A stretch of 64,000 bases of DNA from Psoroptes ovis (taxonomy: Eukaryota; Arthropoda; Arachnida; Sarcoptiformes; Psoroptidae): NCBI GenBank assembly GCA_002943765.1, contig PQWQ01000023.1, positions 64,501 to 128,500 of the forward strand, given 5' to 3'. Both the position numbers and the translations under genes were made by a program. Position 1 is the stretch's first letter. The number at the start of each line of letters is the position of its first letter. The notes below the pieces were generated by a model. The model ran no database searches. It was not told the DNA's origin and saw only the letters and a list, made by a program, of their open reading frames with translations. Shown here piece after piece: positions 12,661 to 23,550 of this stretch.

Positions 12661-14008
12661 TTAATCCATAAATCCAGTTTGTACTAATTTGTCCAAAAAT
12701 AATTTCAAATCAGCCAATTCACTGTCACGTATGCCCATCGATTTAAGTAAGCCTAAATCACCTGATTCAACGGCAATCAAAATATTTCGTAAATGTTCTT
12801 TGTCACTCTTCATTAAATGCAATGCACTGGCAAAATCGTCCAATGTTTCACTTTCTATATTTTTAATTAATCAGAACATTAATTAATTAATTAATTAATT
12901 ACTTTCGCTATCACTTTGATTCCTTAATCTATCTGATTTACCAGAAAGTGCCACAGCAACTTGTTGGGACCCGCCTAATGGTCTCAGAGCATCTCGAGCT
13001 TTTTTACCGAACAATTTCTCCAAATAATTTGGTCCATGATTCGCTAGCAAAGATTGTAGAAAATTTGCCGTTTCCTCAACAGGTGGCCTTTTAGCTGTGT
13101 TTCAAATGAATAAATTAAATTAAAATAAATAAATTATTTATTATTAAGTCAATGGAACATAATTTTATCATTCTTTTTTGTAATTATAAATTGAATTAGG
13201 ACAAAAAAAGGCGTAATCATAATGAATGTGCTGACGTGGTTAATAAATGATGTTTGCCATCCATCTTCGGAATGGCCATCATAAACAAAAATGAATTAGT
13301 GTTTAAACTAATTCAGAAAATGTCATCTAATTAATATTTAAATATTTCTAGAATTACCTGCAGTACAGAGTGATGTATCTTCATCATAGCCATCAGGACA
13401 ATCGGGTGCTCCATCTTTTACGAAAATGAAAATGAATCAATCGATAGAGTAAGAGAGAAGAAAATGCAAAAAAAATGCTATCAATTACCGCAAAGATATT
13501 GTATTGATATACATTTCAATGGATTGCCTGGACATCGAAAAGGCTGCGTTGGATGGCAGCGTTCAGGATCTGAAAATACATTGAAATCATTGAAAATTAT
13601 TGAATCGAAATACTAAAAAACATATTGAAATGTATTAAATCAGTTCAAATGAAGTGGAACTAATGTCAAGTCATTAATTTATTGGAGATAATTATTTAGT
13701 TGGAAACTTTGGCAAAATAATGAATCAATTGATTAATCGTATTTTGACATATGAACATCATTAATCATTGATACAATCACATTTAATTAATGGTTTTTGG
13801 AACAATGGACTTTCAGGCCCTATTGATTGATGATTCAATCAATAGGCCTTTTTGCTAAACAATACTTACCATCACGTTTAACATTAGCTAAATTATGTCG
13901 ATGTTGGAGCATATTTGAAAAGTCGACCAGATAAGCGCCACGAGCTAATCCAACAAACACAAATACTAATATGGGAATATGGCACGCTCGTAATCGGACA
14001 AAGTTCAT
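12661..14008 (-). CDS. Prohormone-4 / IDLSRF-like peptide precursor with LDL-receptor class A module
   Basis: Five exons: 13870-14008, 13489-13569, 13358-13414, 12942-13094 and 12661-12854. All are joined in phase 1 and encode 207 residues. Residues 1-24 form a signal peptide (MNFVRLRACHIPILVFVFVG). A short peptide beginning about AYLVDFSNMLQ follows and ends at a dibasic KR site. Next comes a cysteine module with CHPTQPFRCPG, CISIQYLC, DGAPDCPDGYDED and C, the LDL-receptor class A pattern with its acidic calcium motif. The C-terminal part contains AKRPPVEETANFLQSLL, GPNYLEKLFG and a helical tail ending LDKLVQTGFMD. This organisation matches honeybee prohormone-4, whose N-terminal peptide starts IDLSRF. 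In the mite the peptide has VDFS at that place and is longer. The product is inferred to be secreted and processed; the receptor is unknown to me. I chose the ATG at 14008 because it directly opens the signal peptide. Confidence 0.93.
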
Positions 14009-16955
14009 TTTGTCTGTTTCGAAAAGATGTTCGTATAAGAAATGGTTGATTATAATTAATTTGGCTGGATTCTTATTCTGATTATTAAGACAAATAGCAC
14101 AACACAATTTCACAATTTTGCACTTTACTTATTAGATTTTTTTTGGTAGCATTAGACTTGACTATCACAATCTAAATGATTCATTCATGAATGCGAATGG
14201 CAATTATACAATATTTTCCAAGGTTTTCCACAGTCGGTAATCAAATTTGCTGGTGGTAGATAGTGATGGCTCAATCGTCAATTGAATGCTGCAGCATATA
14301 TAGCCATTGTCTTTCATTTATATTCATTATTATTCAACCATTACCAATGCGATTGCCCATCTTGGTCGTGTTTGTGTTTCATAATCATGCTTCTTTGCTA
14401 TTCCTTCGTTTTGGATTCATTTGATGATGATCAGTGAATGCGAATTGAAAATAAGAAAGAGAGATATGGCATATGATTGCGATCGAGAGAATAAGCCAGC
14501 CAGCCATCCAGTATAATTCCATGGCGACCACAACAACAACATCATCAACAACCATTAATGGATGATTGCATTGTTAACATTCTCAAGCGAATGACGTAGA
14601 AAATTTCAGAATACAATGATGGGCGAAAAATCAGATATATATTCAGGTGCCTTAATCATCACAATATAATCAAAACTATCTCATCCATTCAATTCAATAC
14701 ACACAATTCCATATCAAAATGCTTCTTTTCTTTCTTCTATTCGATTCAATCATCTCGAATGGCTTCCGTTACTTATTTCCTTTTGGCCTTTATAAAAATT
14801 TTAACAATTCCACTTACATTTTTGTGAACAGTTTCTATTTAATTTGTTTGATTGACAGTCATCATGGTTCTTCGATGTTCACAATTTCTTAATTCACTCA
14901 CAGAAAATCTTCTTAAATTCTGAAAAAAATGAAATGAAATCGAATCAATAAATTTTTTTCCCAATTTTTCCAATGAAAAATAAATAAATAATCTTTACTT
15001 ATTTCTTCTGGGTATTAGTGACTCAGCACGTAACCAAATGTATGAATCAAAGCAGCTCAATTATTCTGAGTGCAATAATAATAATAGAGATGTATATGGT
15101 CGTCAATCTTTACAGTTGTTGGACAGTCATTCAAAAATCGATTCAAAGTAATTGGCTCAATTGATTTTCATTGAAACGTTCAAAATGAAAATCTTTGGAT
15201 GCATCCACCAATGAAATTTGAATGGCTGCAGGCAGCCCCTGCCGAAACATAGAAAAATATTAAAATGAAAAATAATGAATGCACTACTACAACAAATTAT
15301 TTGAAAAATAATAATTCAATGAATCAACAACGAACCCAATTGTGTTCTATTTGCACAGTGATTCACATTTGTATGAATATCATTTGAGCACAACAAACTG
15401 TATATAATAAATAAAGACATAAAAAGCTTTTCTTATCCACACAAATGCTCCTCAAAATGGCAACTTTCCGGCCATAATTATATCAAATAATATATGCCAT
15501 TCTTTCCATTTGAATCATAGGGTCTGACAGACACTTTTTTCCATTTCTTTCTTTGCTTTTGCAAAATGTTTTATGGCTGTTTGTTAGATTCCATGAGTTT
15601 GGGTTCCTAATGTTTCAATGTTGAATTCAATGAGAAAATACCTTCGAAATTTTTCGTTTTCTTAGATGCTTCACCAGTTATTAGTTGAATGAATGTTTTC
15701 TGGTATTCTTTTGTCAATGTATTGGCCATAAAATGATCGATTGACTAAAAATCAACAGTTGCTGAAATCAATCAAATTCAGTGGCCAGTGGTGGACACAT
15801 TAATGAAAAGTAAATTGACATAATGGAAATATCAAATATACTCGCTATCGCATTTTTTTACGCTTGGTTTGTCATATGTTATGGAGATAATGATTATGCC
15901 AAACAAATGATCCGAAGTAAAGGCCGACTACTGTTTACTTTGATATGATTATTAATACTGTTTATTATAATAATAATGGATATAAATCATTATTATTATA
16001 ATTCTTATTTTAAATATTATTATTTGAACAAACAAACAAACAAGAACAATAAATTATTTATTATTGGGCACCACAAGACCAAAGACTCATAACATTTTCA
16101 AAAATGGATCCGTGGATTCTGCTCATGGTTTTCGATATTTGGGCGCCGTACACAATTTGACTTGACGCCATTTATCCAGTTATATTCATTCAAATAACTT
16201 TTTTGCTCATCATTTTCTTTGTCAATTTTTCAAAGATCGAATGCCATACATTTGCCCTTACGATGAAAAGATATGAAACAAAACACAATGATTATTTTAA
16301 ACACAAACAATTGTTTTGTTTTAAAGATAATAATAAACAACAATCGGTCATCCGATCGATCGAGCACTGAGATTTGATAACGTCATCAATATATTCACCA
16401 TTATTTGTATTTTTATTATCAAAAAATTATCAAAAGTGATAATAATCAGCAGCAGAGGCTCCCTACTGATGATATTCTACGTGATCCAAATCAAATTTAT
16501 AATTAAACAATTGTTTATCAGTTGTTCAGTAAGGACTTAACATTGATTGCAATTCATACCTAAATTGTTCGCCATCTATGCATTTGGAATTTAAGCGTAG
16601 ATTGATTGAGATATCCCCAGGAATCCACTAGATGACAATATCAGTGTTTGTTTGCTGATTTGAATTCAAATTTTGAATTCAAACAATTCGCAAGCGTCGA
16701 ATCCAATCCGACAGAACGGTGATAGAAGGATGGATGGGATGTGGCTGAACGCAATTCATTCCCGAATAATCTGGTGTGGATCTGAATTGGCGAAAAAAAA
16801 TGAAACGGCGCGCAACGATCAATTGATTGAAATCAGTGAAAATAATTTGTTTGGTTTTTCTGAAAAAATTGCCATCAATTGTCATCCTGATCGTCATTTA
16901 ATTGAAACCACAGATAACATTGATTAATTCGGTGAATGATCATCATCGGTGAAGA
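14009..16955. other. Shared upstream region between prohormone-4-like and GPB5 genes
   Basis: The two genes are divergently transcribed from this 2.9 kb stretch, so both promoters and 5' UTRs should be here. It is AT-rich with poly-purine and AAT runs (15960-16060). No exon, RNA gene or repeat family is recognised. The open frames at 16673-16927 (plus) and 16679-16897 (minus) overlap each other on opposite strands and show no protein motif. Confidence 0.5.
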
Positions 16956-17456
16956 ATGCAGGTCGCAATAATAACATTTATATTCATATTTCAAATGTTG
17001 TTATCAGTGTTGGCGATCGCTGAAACACCGTCTTATGGTCCGTCGAATGGACAAATGAGCAAAGAATGGCGAATCAATGAGAAAATTCGACGCAAATATC
17101 TGACTGTTCAACAAACGCTAAATTGTCATAAACGTTCGTTTACTTTCAAAGCGATCCAGACAGACCCGATAACTGGATTACAGTGTCGAGATTATATTCG
17201 GTTATTGTCATGTTGGGGAAGATGTAACAGCGGTGAAATATCTGATTATCGATTTCCATATAAACGATCATTTCATAATGTTTGCATTCATGATGTTGTT
17301 GAACGCAAACAATTTCAGCTGAATGATTGCGATCCAGGTGCACCCGAATATCTTCGAACATACGAGACGGTGGTGGCCAAATCATGTACATGTCGACGTT
17401 GTGAAACATCAATGGTTAACTGTGAAAGTGCATCAATCGATTTGGATTACATGTGA
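16956..17456 (+). CDS. GPB5: Glycoprotein hormone beta-5 (thyrostimulin beta subunit)
   Basis: A single uninterrupted frame of 166 codons. Residues 1-22 are a hydrophobic signal peptide (MQVAIITFIFIFQMLLSVLA). The rest is a cystine-knot hormone with ten cysteines: CHKRSF, GLQCRDY, LLSCWGRC, the C in FHNVCIH, NDCDPGAP, the SCTCRRC cluster and the last in VNC. The SCWGRCxSxEISD block followed by FPYKRSFHxVC is the diagnostic beta-5 segment, and the spacing matches insect GPB5. In animals GPB5 pairs with GPA2 to form a heterodimeric hormone acting on an LGR-type receptor. The partner gene lies 1.7 kb away in tail-to-tail orientation. The ATG at 16956 is the first one ahead of the signal peptide in this frame. 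Confidence 0.96.
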   Translation: MQVAIITFIFIFQMLLSVLAIAETPSYGPSNGQMSKEWRINEKIRRKYLTVQQTLNCHKRSFTFKAIQTDPITGLQCRDYIRLLSCWGRCNSGEISDYRFPYKRSFHNVCIHDVVERKQFQLNDCDPGAPEYLRTYETVVAKSCTCRRCETSMVNCESASIDLDYM

Positions 17457-19164
17457 ATCAGTGATGTTCAGTTGATCAGCTGAAATCATTCATTTATATT
17501 TATTTGTTTGCATTTTCAATTTTTCGAGAAATAAAATCAATAAAATTATTTTAAAGTGTCAATTGTACTGTCTTAAATTCACATGAAAAAATGATGATGA
17601 CAGATCATTAAATAAGCATTAAGAAAAAAAATGTGACTCAGTGACAATTGTGCATAAGGTCTAAACATATTTTTATTGCTTGAAGCTATATGTGTTTGAA
17701 TTATAATCATGATGAGGTGTTTTAATAAGTCATAATCATAGATTATTCAGTTTTCTATTCAGTTATAATAAGATGAATTTTGTTTGTATTCAATTCAATA
17801 TGTTTTCGATAATAATAATAGTAATCTTATTAGCATATGTATGTGGATGCATGTATGTATAACCACAAGTAAAACTAACATACAATACATTATGAATATA
17901 CAATGGCAAATAACAAGCAAACAAGCAAATAATGGCGAAATATAATTGGGGAAAAATATTGTTTTTATGAATAAATGAATAAATATAAAATGTCAATTTA
18001 AATGAGTGAAGATGCCCTATGCAAAAAGTGTGTGCATGCTATGGCACACAAGTACTTATAAGCAGCTTTTGAATCATGGTCATTTTTTGAATCATCATAC
18101 ATGCATTCATTACATTCATTGGGAAAATGTAAAATGTAGATACATATTCAATTCAATAATTTGCAATTCAAATCAGTATTCATTCAGTATTTGAAATGTA
18201 AAAATAAAGTTTTTCTTCATTCATTCATTTCATTACATTTCACTCGAAATTTATTCGGAAATGAGATGGTACATGGGCCCAAAAAATGGAAAAATTGTTT
18301 GATGATGAATAACTTTGATGATGATGATGATGATGATCCGAACGAAAACCGAAATGAGATAGTAAATGACATTATTATTATTCAGATGTAAAACATATGT
18401 ATTTATTTAGCAAAGACAATTCCATACTCAACAAATTCATCCATGTATCCATCAATTGACCGAACATTTTATTCATTTAATTGGTTTAATTACCATTTCC
18501 ATTCATTTTCATTACAAGTGTTTTAATTATTCAAAAAGTTAAAACTTCATAATATATTTAAAACATATACGAATGAATAATTTTAAATTTTTAATAATAA
18601 TAATAATTAAATCATTATTAAACCATTTTGTGTCATTTAAAATTGAAATAAATTTATTTATTTATTTTTAAATAATAATAAATAATTCAATAATAATCAA
18701 ACAAACAATCAATCAAAATGTGGAAATAATCAAATGATTCTATCTGTTTCATACGAATGCTAATCAATAATGAATGAATGAAAATAATTGATCAAATAAT
18801 ATTTTGTCAAAATTAGGGCCAATACCTGTACAAATGGGGGCGCTTCGGATCGAATTGAATTGAATTAATGGGAAAATCAACAAAAAAAATTAGGAATTCA
18901 TTTAAAATCAAGAGAAATTGTTATTTGATTCATTTGTGAGATGAATCATGATCATTGAATGATTGAATCGATCCTTATGGTCGGATGTCAGTCCACTTCA
19001 TTTGCCATTGAATTACTAATGAATATCGATGATGATCAATGATGACAGTTGAGATGATGATGATGATGGGAATGAAATGGACATGTGGTGGTGGTGTATA
19101 GTTTGATGAAAATAATAATAAGAATAAGAATAATAAGAAGGAATGCCATCACTGCACAAAATAC
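17457..19164. other. Region between the convergent GPB5 and GPA2 genes
   Basis: Both 3' UTRs fall here. The sequence is strongly AT-rich, with a GAT microsatellite near 18318-18340 and runs of AAT around 18590-18690. No gene is recognised. Confidence 0.6.
17530..17544 (+). terminator. Tandem polyadenylation signals of GPB5
   Basis: Two AATAAA hexamers at 17530-17535 and 17539-17544, about 75 bases after the GPB5 stop codon, followed by a TTATTTT stretch. Confidence 0.6.
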
Positions 19165-20513
19165 TCAATACTTTTTACAATGAAAACATCCACATTTGGT
19201 TGCCGATTTAAATTTAATATCCTTGGGACCATTGCGACACATGACTCGAACGCTCATCTGTGAAAATGAAATTTTCCAAAAACATTTTTATACGAATTTT
19301 CATGCCACAAGAATTGGATGGGAATTCATTGAAAAAAATAAATTTAGGTGATTAGAAATATTTTTTGGGAGTAATATTAGGCTGTCCGTAAAGTTATGGC
19401 CGATTATATCATAGAAAATCATGAAAAAATCGGCAAGAACTTATCGGACAACCATAATATCTCCATTATGAATATTTCATTAATCACCAACTTTTACTCA
19501 AACTTACTAACACTTCCAACTGGCAAAATAAAATGGCATCAATCAAAACAGTTAGAAATACACTCCTTCACTACTTGGGACTACTTGCGAAAATATAACA
19601 CTAAATCGATTATTAAGTACGAAATAAAATGACTACTGAATGATGATGATGATGATGATATGATAGTTATTCATATCAATTATTCATTTATATTTGCTAG
19701 TCATAGTAATTTTCACTAGTAATATAAACTTTACTGATCAAATTTGATTAAATAAAATAAAACTCATTCAGAATTGATATGTCTCTTGAACCAAACAACA
19801 TTTACCTGACCTGACAGATAGGCTTCATTGCACTGTTATATATTATTCACAATCAATTTCACAAATTCCTAATAACATTTCCCAGTTTTTCAATTTCAAT
19901 TGATTTCGGGCACACTTTTTATTCACAATTCACATTCAAATTGAACGAAATTGAACTTATTCGATAAATTAAAGTGAATTCGGTCTAAAGTAGAGAAGAA
20001 ATGCTCAAAATGATTCAAATAATAACTTACCACTTCAGTTTCAGTCATGGCACAACAATTACCAACCGATGTAATCATTTGTCTGTCATTAACCAGCAGT
20101 GTTTCTTGATTCGATGGTATCGCATATGATACACAATAACCTCGACATGCATTCGATGTTAATTCGAAATTAATACAACCAGGTATTTCAACTTTTTGCG
20201 TATGACCTGTACACATTATTGATCATTGATCATCACAATTTACAAAGATAATGAGACTTCAATGAAACTTACCAACAAGATGGCAACCTTTTTGTTGAAA
20301 CACAGATGCAGAACAATGATGGATCATTAACGAAAATGATAGAATGATTATGATGACTAGTGAATAACATGAATTTCTTAATAAATGCTGACTGATTTGA
20401 TGATTGTAATGATGATGATGATTATTATTTGAATTAATATGGTCATTATTTCTATCACTACTGATTGCCATTGTGCTTGTGGACAACCACAGCAAATATG
20501 ATGATGAATCCAT
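19165..20513 (-). CDS. GPA2: Glycoprotein hormone alpha-2 (thyrostimulin alpha subunit)
   Basis: Three exons: 20273-20513, 20031-20206 and 19165-19257, joined in phase to give 169 residues. The secreted part after the hydrophobic core (SLVIIIILSFSLMIHHCSAS) is a cystine knot with GCHLVGHTQKVEIPGC, then ACRGYC, the VGNCCAM pair, VMC and a terminal KCGCFHCKKY. ACRGxC and the final CxCxxCKK are hallmarks of GPA2 in insects and vertebrates. It is the predicted partner of GPB5. One odd point is that about 50 mostly Asn/His/Ser residues precede the hydrophobic core, whichever of the two in-frame ATGs (20513 or 20471) is used. That is long for a signal peptide, so a different 5' exon or an N-terminal membrane-anchored start should be considered. 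Intron 2 (19258-20030) carries a short MITE. Confidence 0.93.
19375..19459. mobile_element. Short mariner-type palindromic MITE in GPA2 intron 2
   Basis: About 85 bp flanked by TA. The left end reads TTAGGCTGTCCGTAAAGTTA and the right end is its near inverted complement (…CTTATCGGACAACCATAA). The arms of about 28 bases enclose a loop of about 25 bases. The GTCCG..AAGTT..GCCGAT ends resemble mariner (Tc1/mariner, IS630 group) terminal repeats. There is no coding capacity. A second element with related ends lies at 63694-63774. Confidence 0.85.
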
Positions 20514-23500
20514 TGTGATTTGATGATGTGATTCGGTGATTTCATTCGGTTCATCGGGTGCCAGTTGAGATTCGGCTGACCATAATGAAATGAAATAAGA
20601 AAGAAATGAATGAATTCATTGATTAATGTTTACAACTCAAACTTATATTTCCGATCAATTCATTCGAATATTCGAAAGTTTAATCACATATATCCATTGA
20701 TTCTTATTGGACAATGCACAAACAATTGCTTCAACTCATGCATAATTGCATATCTATATTCAATAATCATTAAGCATTTATTCAAAATTCGAAAATCAAA
20801 ATAATCATTGAATTTAACTCGAAATAAATGTCAATTTTTCGCACATTCAGGTGTGAATGTTTCGCTAGGTTCATTAAGCATCATTTGTTCGAATATATCT
20901 GATTGATAACTGATTGTAGCATGTGAATCAATCTGTTTCAAGAATTGCTGATGGCTGCACATTTCCAAGGCTTAATTATAAAATATGTCAAAGGTATAAT
21001 TGGGTTGTTTTTTCGGTCATGTTCAAAACATCAATGTTCATTAAAAATGATTGGTAAAAATTGAAAAAATATTAAATTAATTATGCTGTCATCAGCTTTT
21101 ATTATTATTGACAAATTTACTTGTCAAATATTTACATTCAATTTACAGCTTAGACAAGCGGAAAAAACAATTGACAACAATTTAATTTGAACAATGAACA
21201 ATGAATCCAGCCATCAGTTTTGAACATTCAATTATTTGGATTCAATTAAATTTTTAAGGATAAAGTTATGGCCTTTTCAGGGTTTGTCCTAGCTCTCTCT
21301 TTCTCTCTCTTGGTCCGAAATCTCGGCAAATTGAGGAGGAATATGAGGAATTCATTTGGTCTTATTGAATCGGATTCGTGTATTGGATCAATTATTTGGG
21401 TGACCAAACGCGTATTTTTGGTAAATGGCAAATCAATGGGAAAATCTTCAAACAATGCATCGATCAATCGAACAAAACGATCGATTAGGATACGCCTGGC
21501 CATTTCCGTTTGTTTGTTGTTGTTTGAATGCTTAGTTTGTTTCGTGGTACACAATGGGTCTTTATTTGTTTATTTTGAGTTTGGAACAACAAATTCAATG
21601 AATGAATGACTCCAAAAATAGAAGCAAAACACAGCGAAAAAACTTAATTAATTTGTCAAAAAAATGGAAAAATTTGTCGATAATTTAGTATCATTGAATG
21701 AAATGATCGGTATGCTTCAAAACACGCACACACCCGTCCTTGTGTTACCACCAGAACCCGTTTATGTCATTCTAAACTAAATTGAATTTCAGAATGAAAA
21801 CAATGGAAAATTGATTGAATAAGACCAACAAATTTGAATGGGATTCTCATATTTTTTTTCAATTTTTCTGGTCGACTAAACTATAGTCTATTAAAACAAA
21901 TGAAAAAATAAATAAATAAACAAACAATGAATTTATGAATCCGAAGAATTAATGGCCCGATTCATTCATCCAGTTTTTTATTTTTGGTTTGGTTTGCTTT
22001 GGCCGCCGGCAGCCATTCTAGGCATCAGGTGCCATTTTTATGTTTGAAAAAAAAACATTTAAAATGCCATCATATTTTAAAATGGCCGTTTGTGCTGTTG
22101 TTTGTGCATTGTGTGTGTGTGGGTTCTCAAATAGTCATCAAATCATAAAACAAGGTTTCTAAATTTGGGTCTAAATGCGTTTTTCGAGATAATGTTGTTT
22201 GGTTTAATGCTGTTTGTCAGATTCTCAAAGATCTTCAAAACTGGATTGAAATGAATGAATCTACTCGGGCCTTATCTACTCATTTAACGACAATTTAATG
22301 AATCACAAATAAGTGATTTAACATATTTGCACAAACACACTGCCAAACACTGTTAATGGGTCATAAGATGATTAATTGCAGCATAATTCTTTTTGTGCAG
22401 CATAAACAGCCGATGATGATCAACAGTTTAATTTTAAATAAAAAATATATTAATCAATATAAACTGACCTGACTGACATTTGTGGATGTTGTTTGTTAAT
22501 ACAATCATTGGTTGATCCGTTGTATCTTGTAGATTCTCTGCGTCTTAATTTTGGTTGTGAAATATCGTTCGTTTTAACAATGGTTGCAGTGGTTAATACA
22601 CACAATTGTGATCAATAGTCGTTTTCTGCAAATTTAAATTCGCATTTAATCGCGTCCCTTGTTACTTGATTATCATTCGAATTATATCAACCGCCGCTTT
22701 GAACGTCTACTTGCTTTCTGATTATTTTCTTTTCTTGTTTCATTTCTATTCAATGAATAAATTTGTTCGGCAAACACAAAATCACCGGAGATTGTCGATT
22801 ACGATTGTCGTTTATAAATCGAATATATCTGTTATATAGATACCATTGTTTTTTTCTGATTTAAATCCAAATCACAATCGCCATCTGTCGGTCACCGATC
22901 AAGAATCGGGCAGATCAATGGCTGCTTTTGCCATATTAAAATTCCTTTAGAACGCGAATTGAGCGCCACCATTTGTCAGAATGTGAAATTTGCATTTTGT
23001 GATGAACAAATAAACACAAAAAGTGTTCTGAACACAAAATAATGTAAAAGAAGTGGAAAGGAGCAGCAGTAAGCAGAAATTGAGTGGCACACAATCTCGC
23101 GATAGACTTCATGTTTGGTATTATTTTTGGCTCATTTGTTTCGCTGTGTGTGATCTGTGGTGGTGGCGGATACATACACAACACACACACACACTGAATA
23201 CGTGAGCCGCCGTCGCCGATATTTTCGGTTCTTTTTTTTCAATTTTCGTTGGACAAAAGGCAGACTTTTGACTATGTAAATGTGTTTGTTTGTGATTATT
23301 GGCCATTCTTTTGCGATTACGAACTATTTTTTTTAATTAAAAAATAAATTTGGCTGATCGCTCCAACGACAAAAGTATTCGACGAATAAGTTCAAATTTC
23401 GATAATAAATTTTGGCTGAATCGCGAATAGGACCGGCTTGACAAGTGTCTGTGCATTGGACTTGCTTGTCACCGTCATCGATTGTTTTGTTGTTGGTTCT

Positions 23501-23550
23501 TTTTTTGTTTTGTTTTATTCATCATCATCAAAGTCAATCAATTGATAGTC
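20514..23550. other. Intergenic region upstream of GPA2 and of the FHA-domain gene
   Basis: The divergent promoters of GPA2 (minus) and the FHA gene (plus) should lie at its two ends. It contains CT-rich and GT-rich microsatellites (21290-21310, 22110-22120, 23170-23195). No gene is supported except the weak candidate frame at 21246-21554. Confidence 0.5.
21246..21554 (-). CDS. Weak candidate small open reading frame, unrecognised
   Basis: An open frame of 102 codons on the minus strand with an internal ATG opening MARRILIDRFVRLIDALFED, followed by a charged KREKERAR segment. Composition (many Asp, Arg, Ile, Leu) is more protein-like than most chance frames here, but the opposite strand is open over the same interval and no family is recognised. 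It has no signal peptide and no obvious splice partner. It may equally be chance or part of the GPA2 5' region. Confidence 0.15.
   Translation of the reverse strand: MCTTKQTKHSNNNKQTEMARRILIDRFVRLIDALFEDFPIDLPFTKNTRLVTQIIDPIHESDSIRPNEFLIFLLNLPRFRTKREKERARTNPEKAITLSLKI

Noticed and set aside
16673..16927. 84-codon plus-strand frame just upstream of GPB5
   Set aside because: Mirrored by an equally open minus frame, no motif, and most likely GPB5 leader or promoter sequence.
19396..19632. 78-codon frame over the MITE as a transposase remnant
   Set aside because: The frame begins inside the terminal repeat and shows no transposase motif; the element is only about 85 bp.
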